Numbered from the stretch's first letter, positions 1 to 9,364 are shown. The stretch: DNA of 64,000 bases from Paenibacillus albus (GCF_003952225.1 NZ_CP034437.1:1998501-2062500); one strand, 5' to 3'. The notes: a model not told the origin generated them from the sequence alone. Program-made: numbers and translations.

Positions 1-327
1 GAGGACCTCGGTCAAGCGGTGCTTCCGATTACAATGATATCGCTCGCAGGCTTCTACATCTGCATACTAGGCGGCATTAACAACCCAGGCTCCACGCTTG
101 TGAAGGTGTCGTCGTTCATTCCATTCTTCTCGCCATACGCGATGGTTGTTCGACTCGGATTGAGCGACCCGCCTTGGTGGCAGGTATGGGTGTCGATCGG
201 TATTTTGCTAGCGACGATTCTGGTGGCCGGCTGGCTGTCCGCGAAGATTTACCGCGCTGGCGTGCTTATGTACGGCAAGAAGCCGACGCTGCGCGAGATT
301 GGCAAAGCGATGCGCTCGTATAAATAG
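1..327 (+). CDS. ABC-2 type transporter permease, C-terminal part (cut by window start)
   Basis: The frame is open from the first base and ends at a TAA, so only about the last 108 residues of a larger membrane protein are present. The visible part has a hydrophobic segment near LPITMISLAGFYI, a short hydrophilic stretch (SPYAMVVRLG), a second membrane helix (VWVSIGILLATILVAGWL) and a basic tail containing YGKKPTLREI. This end is typical of YhaP/NatB-like permeases, which with an ATPase form exporters of sodium, peptides or other small toxic compounds. The partner ATPase would lie upstream, outside the window. A strong terminator follows at 388-426. The family call is from the tail motif and helix pattern; the substrate cannot be judged. 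Confidence 0.75.
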   Translation, partial: EDLGQAVLPITMISLAGFYICILGGINNPGSTLVKVSSFIPFFSPYAMVVRLGLSDPPWWQVWVSIGILLATILVAGWLSAKIYRAGVLMYGKKPTLREIGKAMRSYK

Positions 328-387
328 TGAATAGAAAAAAGTGCAATGATGTGTGAGTAGTAGTTACAAATGAGATACCAAATAATG

Positions 388-426
388 AGCCGGATAGATC
401 AATTCCTTGATCTGTCTGGCTTTTTT
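388..426 (+). terminator. rho-independent terminator after ABC permease
   Basis: A 15-bp stem (388-402 with 407-421, allowing G-U pairs), a TTCC loop and six T residues follow the permease stop by about 60 bases. The next gene lies on the opposite strand, so this ends the rightward transcript. Confidence 0.85.
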
Positions 427-480
427 ATTTATCAAACTACAAAATCAGGAGAAGGGATTCTCAAGAAAAGTTGAGGCAGA

Positions 481-1590
481 TTATCGTAATTTTCGAATCG
501 CACTAAACTTTTTGCTTGCCATGGTGATGATAAACATAAGCGGAATGTAGGCGTAGACAAAATAAAACCCAACATTCACATGTAGTTTTTTCACTGCTAG
601 TAACTGTTCCGGGTCTTTAATAAACAACTGCAAGATAACGAAAAGGAATAGGATAACTATCAAATTGTGACTTGGTTTGGTCCGCCAGAGCTTCTTCCAG
701 CTATGACAAGCAATCCATAATCCGACAGAGACGCTGGCAACCGTTTTAACCAGCCAGATCGAAAGTATAAGGTATTCCAATCTTTGAAGCAGCGGTAATT
801 GAAGTATTCCGATCGCTTTCAGCACTGCCCATACTAAATGCTGGATTTGATATTGGTTGAAATACATCAGGCCAACGACCAATGTCACCAAAAAAACAAA
901 GCCTGCGTATCCTACTGCAAGATGAGCCCATTTTTGCGACTTCGCTTGCGTCCGTATATAAGGATATATCCCTAGCAAAACCTCGGCTCCATAAAAGCTA
1001 AATGTAATCTGATGAGATGACTTCAGAATCTGCACTGGAGAATGATTCAAGAATGGCATTAAGTTTTGAGGATGCAAAAAAGGTATCAACAAGAGAAATA
1101 ACGGCGGGAATACAATGATTAAAATTAGGAAGGCCCAGAAACATATCCCTGCAACGGTTTGGAAGCCGCCTGACACCGCGTAGTAAATAAGCAGAAGAAA
1201 GACTATACTAATTGGCCATAAACTCATTGTGGGAAATATAATAACCAGAACCGCTTCCAGGTAACTTCGATACACAACGAGAGCGCCTAGAACGAAATAC
1301 AGAATAATCGCCTGATTGATGCAAGCGCCAAGGAATTTACCGAAATAGGCATGATTAATGGAAACGAAATCGGAGTTGACCGGATTTTGATTGGATAGGA
1401 TTTTATACATCATCCACACTATAATATGAGAACTTATCCAGACGAGAAGCATAGAGACCCATGCATCATGACCTGCATCCATGACAGCTTCGCGTTGAAA
1501 GCTTAATATACTGACGTCTACGATGCTCACGTACATGATAAAAAACAGGTGGATTGGTGAAACGGTAAACTTTTCGCTGATCACACTCAT
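481..1590 (-). CDS. GerAB-family spore germination permease
   Basis: A predicted inner-spore-membrane germinant receptor B subunit of the amino acid/polyamine/organocation-like superfamily. The protein is about 370 residues with roughly ten hydrophobic helices, beginning with the family-typical N-terminus (SVISEKFTVSPIHLFFIMY) and ending in a short basic tail. The frame can be extended to 1635, but the ATG at 1590 is preceded by a good AGGAG at about 9 bases, so it is preferred. It is the last gene of a leftward operon gerA-gerC-gerB. Because the A gene of this operon is frameshifted, this B subunit may lack its own partner and could be idle or pair with another A subunit. Family assignment is confident; the germinant is unknown. 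Confidence 0.9.
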   Translation of the reverse strand: MSVISEKFTVSPIHLFFIMYVSIVDVSILSFQREAVMDAGHDAWVSMLLVWISSHIIVWMMYKILSNQNPVNSDFVSINHAYFGKFLGACINQAIILYFVLGALVVYRSYLEAVLVIIFPTMSLWPISIVFLLLIYYAVSGGFQTVAGICFWAFLILIIVFPPLFLLLIPFLHPQNLMPFLNHSPVQILKSSHQITFSFYGAEVLLGIYPYIRTQAKSQKWAHLAVGYAGFVFLVTLVVGLMYFNQYQIQHLVWAVLKAIGILQLPLLQRLEYLILSIWLVKTVASVSVGLWIACHSWKKLWRTKPSHNLIVILFLFVILQLFIKDPEQLLAVKKLHVNVGFYFVYAYIPLMFIITMASKKFSAIRKLR

Positions 1591-1634
1591 GGACTCATTC
1601 TCCTTTCCTCTAAAATGGCTTAAACCCATTAACA

Positions 1635-2759
1635 CTACTCGGCAAGACTGGTCTGGACAATTGTAAGATCAATCCTGATTACGGTCTTTAATGAAGGGTA
1701 TGACGATTGAAAGTCTCTTTCATTCCACCTCCTCGACTTGCTTCGCACAAAGTCGCCCAGGCCAATCGGATCGATCTGTTTCGACTTGCATAGGGAGATA
1801 AACGCTTCGGATTTCTTAACTAAATACGCAGTTAATTTTTGTTCAAAAGCGGATAACTCCTCTTTCGATTCTAAACGCAAATACTCGGGTTTATCCCGTA
1901 CCGAGACCTTCATCTTAATTTTGATGAGGATGGCAGGCGACGGCTCCCGCGAGACAAGTTGGAAAGTCCTTTTCGAAGTGATGCTTTTCATCAATATATA
2001 ATCGTCAGGAAGCGAGCCAGACTTTTTCAAAGGCATTAGTATGCTTCCATTTCGTGCGTTTTCGGTAAGCAGTTTCAGAACGAAGGCATCGCGAATATCC
2101 ACGTTGGTTACGAATTTATCATCCTTAAACAAGGCGATGCCATCGATTTTTACGGTGCCGCCTTCCATAATGAAATAAGGCAAGAAGAGGTCTCGTCCCG
2201 CTCCGTAATAATTATACAGCGAGGTTTGAAGATTCACTTTCGGCAAGTTGCCCCATTGCTCGCTTTGCTCGATCATATTCATTATGAACGAGGTATCGTG
2301 CGTTTTAACGGTAGAGGACAAGAGCTCGGCAGCGTTCGTACCGGCCACTGCCAGCTGCAATTGGCTTGAAATATAAGGTTCCTTGAATAATCTTGTCATA
2401 ACGGATCCGATTCCTTGCTTGGCATACTCTTTGCCGAAAATCACCAATCCCATCTGACCGGCATGAATCGAATGTTTGGATTTTGTATTTAACAACTGGA
2501 AAGTATCCATGCTGGAAATCGACTCGGCACTCAGTATTTTGATATTTGTTTTCTCTTTCTCCGAATAATCGCCGAACAATAGCGTGCTTCTGACGCGCTT
2601 TCCGTCTAAATCATAACCTAAGCTTTGAGCCATCGTAATTTGATCCACGATTCTTCGAACCCCGCAAGAACTAATAAGAAAACAGGACAAAACAAGGATC
2701 ATCCCCATGCAGCCTGTATAACTTAAAAATCTTGACCGAACGGCAGCTTTACTCCTCAT
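1635..2759 (-). CDS. Ger(x)C-family spore germination lipoprotein
   Basis: A predicted C subunit of a GerA-type germinant receptor, an outer-face lipoprotein of the inner spore membrane. The N-terminus has a basic stretch, a hydrophobic segment and a lipobox (LISSCG), followed by the family's typical start VRRIVDQ...AQSLGYDLDG; total length about 374 residues is normal. The frame can be extended to a GTG at 2768, but ATG 2759 is preferred for codon and Shine-Dalgarno placement. It overlaps the end of the upstream gerA remnant, as expected for a translationally coupled operon, and the B gene follows 45 bases later. The order A-C-B differs from the A-B-C order of the second ger operon in this window. 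Confidence 0.88.
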   Translation of the reverse strand: MRSKAAVRSRFLSYTGCMGMILVLSCFLISSCGVRRIVDQITMAQSLGYDLDGKRVRSTLLFGDYSEKEKTNIKILSAESISSMDTFQLLNTKSKHSIHAGQMGLVIFGKEYAKQGIGSVMTRLFKEPYISSQLQLAVAGTNAAELLSSTVKTHDTSFIMNMIEQSEQWGNLPKVNLQTSLYNYYGAGRDLFLPYFIMEGGTVKIDGIALFKDDKFVTNVDIRDAFVLKLLTENARNGSILMPLKKSGSLPDDYILMKSITSKRTFQLVSREPSPAILIKIKMKVSVRDKPEYLRLESKEELSAFEQKLTAYLVKKSEAFISLCKSKQIDPIGLGDFVRSKSRRWNERDFQSSYPSLKTVIRIDLTIVQTSLAE

Positions 2760-4241
2760 TGAAATCACTCTTCTTTTTCACTTTTTTAGGCTTATATCGA
2801 ACGTGGGAGTCCGGTTTTAGATAACCCGGTCTCTTGCCGGTAATTTGTAAAGAAGATCGTACAAAGCTGTCACTGAAGTCTTTGACCCGCAATGGGTACA
2901 TCGGCACGCTGTACGGGTATCCCAAAGATCGCAGTCTCGTGATATGGATGAGCAGAAAGCTGATGCCGATAAAGATGCCAATGCTTCCCCAGAAATCGGC
3001 CAGCAAGATAATGGGAAAGCGGAGAAAACGAATCGTGCTGGACATCTTGTAAATCGGAGTTACGAAAGAGGCTAATGCCGATAAGGATACAATGATGATG
3101 AGAATGTTGCTGGTCAGAGCTGCATCGACTGCAGCAGTACCCAAAACAATGCCGCCTACGATGCCAAGTGTTCCGCCGATCCTGCTCGGCAGCCGCGCGC
3201 CGGCTTCCCGAAGAGCTTCAACGGCAATCTCAAGGAGCAGTACCTCAAGAACAGGGGGGAACGGGACATTCTGTCTTGAAAAAATCAAGCGGACAAGCAA
3301 ATCTCTCGGAATCACCTCGTAATGATAAGTCGTAATCGCGACATACATGGCAGATGCAAAGAGCGAGAATATGACCCCGAATATTCGGATCGCTCTGAAG
3401 AAAGAACCTAATATCCATGGCAAATAATAATCTTCGGGAGAGATAAAAAGTCAAACAACGTTGCAGGCCCCGTTAAAAAAACAGGAGAACATTCGCTGAT
3501 AATAGCCACTTGCCCCTGCAGCAAGGAGTAGATAACCCGATCCCTCCGTTCCGTTGCAATAAATAATGGGAACGGGGAAAGGGAATTGTCGGAGATGACC
3601 TGATCCAGAAGCAGCGTATCAAAGATTACATCTATATCAATAGCCGATATCCTTTTCTCGACTTTTGCAACGTTTTCGCTATTTGTGATCCCATCAATAT
3701 AGAGGATGATGATTCTCGATTTGGATATGCTTCCAATCGTCAATTCTTTCGCGATCAGATTCGGGACGTTTAATTGCGAGCGGAGCAGATTTAGATTCGT
3801 GTCCAGATCTTCGACAAACCCGACCTTCGGTCCCAGAACACTGAACTCATTCTCGGTTTCGTTGGTTTTGCGCAAGCCATCTTTGCTTGCAAGCGGAACT
3901 AATGCGCATGTCTTATCATGCTCATTGCATTGAACGATAGCGTGACCCTTCAACAGCTTGGATTGTATGACATCGATTTGGTCCGTGATTTCGATTCCGT
4001 CAATGGGCAGGAACGCTTTTATGTCCTCTAGACGGTGAAGTTCCAATCTAGGATGATTTTGCAGCGCGCTCATGAAATGTTGTTGAAGCAGCTTTCCATC
4101 AATCATTGATTTGTAATACGAAATGCTTAATGGTGGTTCGGTGAACGAGAGCGGATTCGTAACAAAATCACTGGACTGCCGGGACATTGTGAGCAATTGT
4201 TGAAGATCTTTAGCATCCACGTTCACCTTTGGAAGTTTCAT
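2749..4241 (-). pseudogene. GerAA-family spore germination protein, frameshifted
   Basis: Two overlapping frames together make one A subunit. Residues encoded by 3408-4241 give the soluble N-terminal domain and end in the family motif FLTGPATLFDFLSLP followed by out-of-frame residues and a stop. The frame 2749-3423 resumes with EDYYLPWILGSFFR and the C-terminal membrane helices. Joining the frames near 3435 gives FDFLSLPEDYYLPW, which aligns without a gap to the intact paralogue in this window (FSFLQTIDDLIQ), so loss of one base is the simplest explanation; gain of a TC in the TCTCTC run would also restore the frame. It is the first gene of its operon, so a real mutation should disable the receptor. 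A sequencing error or slippage variant cannot be excluded. Confidence 0.85.
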
Positions 4242-4350
4242 CCTTTCTTCATTTTTTTGGTATTTTGTGTTTTGGCGGTTTAATTTATTCCTGTGTGATT
4301 GTCAAATCGTTGGACGAACGCTCTTAGCACGAGTTTGCCAATTTCCCCTA

Positions 4351-4379
4351 TTGATTTTATAGGCATATGAGACTAAAAT
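4351..4379 (+). promoter_or_regulatory. sigma-A-like promoter of the MarR gene
   Basis: TTGATT at 4351-4356 and TAAAAT at 4374-4379 are separated by exactly 17 bases and lie about 60 bases before the MarR start. A motif shared with the MFS promoter, GGCATATGAGACTA (4362-4375), lies in the spacer and would be a natural repressor site. Confidence 0.55.
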
Positions 4380-4437
4380 CAGTTTAGCAACGTGACTACC
4401 CGTAAACAATAAGGTTAAGGTTAAGGAGGTGAATGAG

Positions 4438-4884
4438 ATGTCTCTTGACATAAATGTCCCAGCAGTTTGTAATTGTACGAAAATAAGACGGGCTCAACGT
4501 CATATCACACGCCTATATGATACTTGTTTGGCAGAATCGGGAGCAGGCATCCGAGCGACGCAATTCGCCATCCTAGGTTTTCTTAAGCATGAGGGACCCA
4601 AGACGATGTTAGAGCTAGCTGAACTGATGACCATGGATAGAGCTACAATTGGTCATAACCTCAAGCCGCTAGAGCGTGATGGTCTTGTTCGTATTGAGGT
4701 AAGCAAGACTGATCGACGGGCTCGCATTGTATCTGTGACCGATGAAGGACTTACTCGAATCGAAATCGGAAGAAGCGGGTGGGAGAGAGCTCAAGCTGAA
4801 TTCGAGAAACAGTTTGGTAGCGAGAAAGCAAAATCCATGAGAAACATGATGGACGATGTAGTTACTCTTTCTTTCTCTAACTAA
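4438..4884 (+). CDS. MarR-family transcriptional regulator
   Basis: A small (148-residue) winged-helix DNA-binding protein. The recognition region is seen in LELAELMTMDRATIGHNLKPLERDGLV, followed by the wing motif SKTDRRARIVSVTDEG, a very standard MarR signature. A cysteine pair near the N-terminus (CNC) could act as a redox or metal sensor, but this is only a possibility. ATG 4438 is preferred over the GTG at 4429 because AAGGAGG ends eight bases before it and overlaps the GTG. The MFS gene downstream has a promoter carrying the same 14-base motif as this gene's own promoter, so the protein probably represses itself and the transporter, releasing both when a ligand binds. Confidence 0.9.
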   Translation: MSLDINVPAVCNCTKIRRAQRHITRLYDTCLAESGAGIRATQFAILGFLKHEGPKTMLELAELMTMDRATIGHNLKPLERDGLVRIEVSKTDRRARIVSVTDEGLTRIEIGRSGWERAQAEFEKQFGSEKAKSMRNMMDDVVTLSFSN

Positions 4885-4942
4885 AAAACGACTGACTGAT
4901 TACTACCGACGATGAGTATTCAAATATATAATTGTATGATCA

Positions 4943-4975
4943 TTGTTTTATACCAAATAGGGGCATATAAGACTA
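4943..4975 (+). promoter_or_regulatory. promoter and candidate MarR operator before the MFS gene
   Basis: TTGTTT (4943-4948), a 17-base spacer and TATAAG (4966-4971) form a plausible promoter. GGCATATAAGACTA (4962-4975) differs at one position from the motif in the MarR promoter 600 bases upstream. Confidence 0.5.
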
Positions 4976-5063
4976 TTACTAATTAATCAATTGTTAATGA
5001 TGGACATACTACTACATGATACGCAACGACGAGTACGAGTTCGTGCGACAAAGGAGAACCTAG

Positions 5064-6233
5064 ATGAGAAGAACGTTGTTCATTGTGCTGTTAATGTCCT
5101 GCGGGGCGACTTATATTTCATCACTGTTTCCAGTCTACGGGGAACACTATAAGCTCAGCAGTCTGGAAATTACTATCTTGTTCGCTGTATATGCAGCCAT
5201 TCTTCTGCCGACTTTGCTTATTGTAGGAGCAAGAGGAAGCTATTGGGGATTGAAGAAGGTGATGCGGATAAGTATCTGGCTCTCCATTGCTTCGACGCTT
5301 CTCTTCATAGCCAGCACGGATGTTTGGATGCTCTACGTTGCAAGAATTTTGGAAGGTATCGCATATGGTGCCTTCACAGGCGTGGCAAGCGGCTTCTTAT
5401 TGAAACAGACAGCAGCGGATAAAGCCGGTACAGCCCTCAAGCTCTCCGGAGCTACGGTCAACATCGGATTCGGCTTGGGACCCGCAGTATCCGGTCTCAT
5501 TATTCAATACCTGCATGCGCAACCACTTCGAATGCCTTTTTGGATTCTGCTTGGCTTACTTCTGATCTCATTGGTATTGTTGGAATTTCTGCCTAAACAG
5601 GAAGATCCGAATGACCAGAAACATAAGATTTCGCTTGGAATTCCACACAATATTCGCAGCCAATTCTGGTCATTTATAGGCCTTCCGATCTTTACGGTAT
5701 TTACGTTAGGCGGCGTTGTGTTATCTCTTATACCATCGTTTGTTAAACACGTACTTCACAGCAGCAATTTATCGATATCAGGTTTATTAATCCTATTGCT
5801 TCTAGGCGGAGGGGCGCTGATGCAGTTTTTCCCGTGGCCACTTAATCCCGTAACAAGGATGCGCATGAGTGTGCTGGCTCTTACAATTGGGTCATGGCTG
5901 ATTTTCTTCTCGGGGCAAACCTTAATCTTGCCAATGTTATGGTCAGGCATTTTCATTCAAGGTATCGGAGCTGGATGGACGTTCCAGGTTGCATTGCGAT
6001 TTGCTGGCCAGCTGCCGAAGCCAGAAGAACGGCCTCGTGTCATTTCTGCTTTCTATATGTGTGCGTACGCCGGATTTATTGCTCCACCTGTTGCCGTCGG
6101 TGTTCTGACTGTATTCTTTAGTTTAAACACCTCATTAGTGATCATTAATTTGTTTGCAGCCCTCATCGTCATCTATGTGCTTATTTTTTCTATACGTTTT
6201 AAGCAGTTCTACTCAAAGCATACATCGGCATGA
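5064..6233 (+). CDS. MFS transporter, drug-efflux type
   Basis: A 389-residue protein with about twelve hydrophobic segments in two halves and a charged central loop (residues about 185-200, KQEDPNDQKHK), the usual architecture of the major facilitator superfamily. The segment between helices 2 and 3 (VGARGSYWGLKKVMR) and the helix-5 stretch with GFGLGPAVSG resemble the drug:H+ antiporter group. It probably exports a toxic compound across the cell membrane using the proton gradient. The ATG has AGGAG eight bases upstream. It lies 179 bases downstream of a MarR gene and shares a promoter motif with it, which supports inducible efflux. The substrate is unknown. Confidence 0.85.
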   Translation: MRRTLFIVLLMSCGATYISSLFPVYGEHYKLSSLEITILFAVYAAILLPTLLIVGARGSYWGLKKVMRISIWLSIASTLLFIASTDVWMLYVARILEGIAYGAFTGVASGFLLKQTAADKAGTALKLSGATVNIGFGLGPAVSGLIIQYLHAQPLRMPFWILLGLLLISLVLLEFLPKQEDPNDQKHKISLGIPHNIRSQFWSFIGLPIFTVFTLGGVVLSLIPSFVKHVLHSSNLSISGLLILLLLGGGALMQFFPWPLNPVTRMRMSVLALTIGSWLIFFSGQTLILPMLWSGIFIQGIGAGWTFQVALRFAGQLPKPEERPRVISAFYMCAYAGFIAPPVAVGVLTVFFSLNTSLVIINLFAALIVIYVLIFSIRFKQFYSKHTSA

Positions 6234-6312
6234 TGAATTGGGCTTTACTACGAAACATGCTTCTAAGATCGTTATAATCGCTGCGCTCGTTGATATTGAG
6301 AGAACGAAAAAT

Positions 6313-7182
6313 CTAATTTGTAATTAAAGGCTGCCGCCGATACGACCGGGGCGTCATTCCCGTTAATTTCTTGAATGACTGATAGAAGTGAGGAAGGCCT
6401 TGGAAGCCACAGGCAAGGGCGACCGTTTCGATGCTTTCGTCCGATGCAAGCAGCAATTCCTTGGCACGGATGAGCCGCTTTGCATTCACATAATCGGTTA
6501 CATTCATCCCGGTAAGCTGCTTGAAGACGCGCGAGAAGTGGGCGCTGCTCACGCAAGCGTTGCCCGACAGCTCCCGTAATCCGCCGCACTGAACAGGATC
6601 TTGGTCGATGGTCCGTAAAGCACGATGAATCCACTGCGGACCGATTCCAGCTTTTGCAGAAGCAGTGCTTCTCGTTGAAGGCTGGCGGTTAAGCTCCAGC
6701 AATAACAGCTGCAGCTGCATGGTAACGGAGTGGCGGTAACCGATTGCTCCCGCCTGCAGCTCTTCCGCCATACCGGCAAGGACCGTGCTTATCATGTGCT
6801 CGGTTTGCTCGCTCCGTTCAACTTTATACTGCTTCGTCTTGCGCGCAATGTCGAAGCATCTCAGCGGCTCGTAGCCATCTCCTAGAGACCCTCGTTGAAC
6901 CAATGCAGGAGCGAAGAACAGAGCCGTGGATACGATAGGCTCGCTGTCGGACGGGAATGAACGGTGGACGGTATTGCCGGGAATGAGGAATAAGTCTCCG
7001 GCGCTCTTCTCGTAGAGGGCATTATCAATGAAGAAGGTACCTTTACCTGAATGAACATACACGATTTCATACATGTCATGGAGATGATCGGGAAGCTCGT
7101 TTGCCGTATACCGAACCCCTTGGTAGACGAAGTCGAATGGGAAGAGAGGATCGAAGGAGAACGGTTTTCGAATCGGCTTCAT
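6313..7182 (-). CDS. AraC-family regulator with cupin sensor domain
   Basis: A 289-residue regulator. Residues about 15-90 form a cupin-like sugar-sensing domain (LPDHLHDMYEIVYVHSGKGTF, then the second cupin stretch LFLIPGNTVH). Residues about 185-285 contain two helix-turn-helix units, with the AraC family signature ending in GFQGLPHFYQSFKKLTG and TPRSYRR. The ATG is preceded by AGGAGG at a good distance. It is transcribed divergently from the aldo/keto reductase and dehydrogenase genes (7330-9315), so it most likely activates them in response to the sugar they oxidise. The intergenic region (7183-7329) is AT-rich and must hold both promoters. Confidence 0.88.
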   Translation of the reverse strand: MKPIRKPFSFDPLFPFDFVYQGVRYTANELPDHLHDMYEIVYVHSGKGTFFIDNALYEKSAGDLFLIPGNTVHRSFPSDSEPIVSTALFFAPALVQRGSLGDGYEPLRCFDIARKTKQYKVERSEQTEHMISTVLAGMAEELQAGAIGYRHSVTMQLQLLLLELNRQPSTRSTASAKAGIGPQWIHRALRTIDQDPVQCGGLRELSGNACVSSAHFSRVFKQLTGMNVTDYVNAKRLIRAKELLLASDESIETVALACGFQGLPHFYQSFKKLTGMTPRSYRRQPLITN

Positions 7183-7329
7183 GCGTCTCGCCTCCTGTAC
7201 ACTCGGATTAGCAATAATATATCAAAATTCGGAATAAAAATGTGATTTTATGATCTTTTATTATGTCATTACGAGAGTAGAATGAAGACAAGAGGGTCAA
7301 CCATTGACGATACGATTGGAGTGAAGGGA

Positions 7330-8274
7330 ATGGAATATCGGCCACTAGGAAAGACGGGAATGAAGGTTTCCAAGCTGAGCTTCGGAGCATCTTCCATCGG
7401 CTCCGTATTTCGGCCAACCGATGAAGCGGAGTCTATCCGTACGGTTCATGCCGCCATTGCTGAGGGAATCAACTACTTGGATGTGTCTCCCTACTACGGC
7501 GATACCAAAGCCGAAGCGGTATTAGGTAAAGCGATAAGCCAGTTATCGCGGGATCAGTTCTATCTGTCTACCAAAGCCGGGCGGTATGGCATGGACCAGT
7601 TCGACTACTCAGGCGCGCGAATTGAAGCCAGCTTGGAAGAGAGCTTGCGCAGGCTGAATACCGACTATGTCGATATTCTGTTCCTTCACGATATTGAGTT
7701 TGTGCAGCCGGATATCATTCTGGAAGAAGCAATCCCGACATTGAATCGCTTGAAGCAGCAGGGGAAAATCCGGTTTACGGGGATTTGCGGCTTGCCGCTG
7801 TCCATGTTTGAACAGCTGCTTCCCCAAGTAGAGGTCGATGCCATCATTTCATATTGCCATTATTCGTTGAATGATACCTCGCTCACGCAATTACTGCCGC
7901 TGGTGAACGACAGAGGCGTCGGACTTGTGAACGCATCGCCATTATCGATGGGACTGCTTAGCGCGAGAGGCACGCCGGACTGGCATCCCGCGAGCCAGGA
8001 GCTGAAGAGCAAATGCCAACAAGCGGCGCAGCTGCTTGCAGACCGCGGCGAGGATATTGCGAAATTAGCGGTTCAATTCTCCACGAGCAATGAGCAGATC
8101 CCGACTACGCTGGTTAGCACGGCTAATCCGGATAATATCATTCGTAATGCAAGATGGACCGAAGAGCCAATCGATCAGGAGCTGCTGAATGCTGTGCGAG
8201 AGGTGCTTCGTCCGATTCAAAATAAAACGTGGGTGAGCGGTGTGCCGAGATATAACGCGAATGTCGAGGCCTAA
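7330..8274 (+). CDS. aldo/keto reductase, L-galactose/L-fucose dehydrogenase type
   Basis: A 314-residue NAD(P)-dependent oxidoreductase of the aldo/keto reductase fold. The catalytic tetrad is visible: Asp and Tyr in YLDVSPYYGDT, Lys in LSTKAGRY and His in DILFLHDIEF. The segment NASPLSMGLLSARG with the following DWHPAS matches the L-galactose dehydrogenase subgroup (plant L-GalDH and bacterial aldose 1-dehydrogenases), which oxidise L-galactose or L-fucose to the 1,4-lactone. The frame opens at 7282, but ATG 7330 matches the family start (MEYRPLGKTGMKVS). It is followed 21 bases later by an L-galactonate-dehydrogenase-like gene, supporting a joint pathway under the divergent AraC regulator. 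Substrate choice between L-galactose and L-fucose is inference. Confidence 0.85.
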   Translation: MEYRPLGKTGMKVSKLSFGASSIGSVFRPTDEAESIRTVHAAIAEGINYLDVSPYYGDTKAEAVLGKAISQLSRDQFYLSTKAGRYGMDQFDYSGARIEASLEESLRRLNTDYVDILFLHDIEFVQPDIILEEAIPTLNRLKQQGKIRFTGICGLPLSMFEQLLPQVEVDAIISYCHYSLNDTSLTQLLPLVNDRGVGLVNASPLSMGLLSARGTPDWHPASQELKSKCQQAAQLLADRGEDIAKLAVQFSTSNEQIPTTLVSTANPDNIIRNARWTEEPIDQELLNAVREVLRPIQNKTWVSGVPRYNANVEA

Positions 8275-8295
8275 CGAGGAAGGGTGCTGCATGCA

Positions 8296-9315
8296 ATGAA
8301 AGGGATTATTTGCGATGAAATAGGAAAGTTTCGAATGACGGATGAGCTTCCGGAGCCAGAGCTTCTGGACGGTCATGCGATTGTAAGCATACGGCGAATT
8401 GGCATTTGCGGGACCGATTACCATGCTTTTAGAGGCAATCAACCATTTTTCCAGTATCCACGCGTATTAGGGCATGAGTTGTCAGGCGTCATTGAACAAA
8501 TCGGGGTTAACGATAGCACGCTGAGCGCCGGTGATCAAGTATCCATTATTCCGTATTTGCATTGCGGTCATTGCGTAGCATGCCGGAGAGGGAAGACGAA
8601 CTGCTGCACAGATATGCGGGTGCTTGGCGTGCATGTCGATGGCGGGATGCGCGAGAGGATTGCGGTTCCGATCTCTCATCTGCTTCCTACGGAAGGGCTG
8701 ACATTAGATGAATCGGCGGTCGTAGAACCTCTGGCAATCGGTGCACATGCTGTGCGACGGTCGGACATTGGCGCCGGAGACCGGGTTCTCGTCATTGGCT
8801 CCGGGCCGATTGGCCTTGGTGTGATGCTATTTGCCAAACAAGCAGGGGCAAGCGTAATTGCGATGGATATTAACGAGGAAAGGCTGGCCTTCTGTAAGGA
8901 TTGGGCGAAGGTGGATCATACGGTTAACGCCGCGGAGTCGGATGTGAAGCAACGGCTCTCCGAACTCACTGAGGGTGAGTTCCCGATTGCCGTGTTTGAC
9001 GCGACCGGAAATGTTGGTTCGATGAACAGCTCCTTCCAACTGGCGGCACATGGCGGGACGCTCGTATTCGTCGGGCTTGTCAAAGGGGACATTACATTCT
9101 CCGACCCTGAATTCCACAAGCGTGAATTAACGCTGATGGGCAGCCGGAATGCAACTAGGGAAGATTTCAATCACGTACTGAATGTACTGCGCCATACGGA
9201 GGTCGCGATTGATAAGTATATTACGCATCGCTCTTCATTCGATGGAATGACAGAAGCGTTCGATCAATGGTTATTGCCGGAGAGTAAGGTTATCAAGGCC
9301 ATTGTAGAGCTGTGA
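8296..9315 (+). CDS. zinc alcohol dehydrogenase, L-galactonate 5-dehydrogenase (LgoD)-like
   Basis: A medium-chain zinc-dependent dehydrogenase. The catalytic zinc site is seen in GICGTDYHAF and the GHE motif (VLGHELSG), the structural zinc cysteines in CGHCVACRRGKTNCC, and the Rossmann motif in VIGSGPIGLG. Several stretches (GNQPFFQYPRVLGHE, VVEPLAIGAHAVRR, FSDPEFHK, MGSRNAT) are those I recall from E. coli LgoD/YjjN, which oxidises L-galactonate to D-tagaturonate. ATG 8296 is favoured over the earlier GTG 8284 because GAGGAAGG directly abuts that GTG. With the preceding aldo/keto reductase this suggests L-galactose to lactone to galactonate to tagaturonate; a lactonase is not encoded here. 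The exact substrate is inferred from similarity. Confidence 0.85.
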   Translation: MKGIICDEIGKFRMTDELPEPELLDGHAIVSIRRIGICGTDYHAFRGNQPFFQYPRVLGHELSGVIEQIGVNDSTLSAGDQVSIIPYLHCGHCVACRRGKTNCCTDMRVLGVHVDGGMRERIAVPISHLLPTEGLTLDESAVVEPLAIGAHAVRRSDIGAGDRVLVIGSGPIGLGVMLFAKQAGASVIAMDINEERLAFCKDWAKVDHTVNAAESDVKQRLSELTEGEFPIAVFDATGNVGSMNSSFQLAAHGGTLVFVGLVKGDITFSDPEFHKRELTLMGSRNATREDFNHVLNVLRHTEVAIDKYITHRSSFDGMTEAFDQWLLPESKVIKAIVEL

Positions 9316-9364
9316 GAATAGGTTGACTACTGCTCAGGCGGTCAGTCGGGTTAAACGGCTTTAT

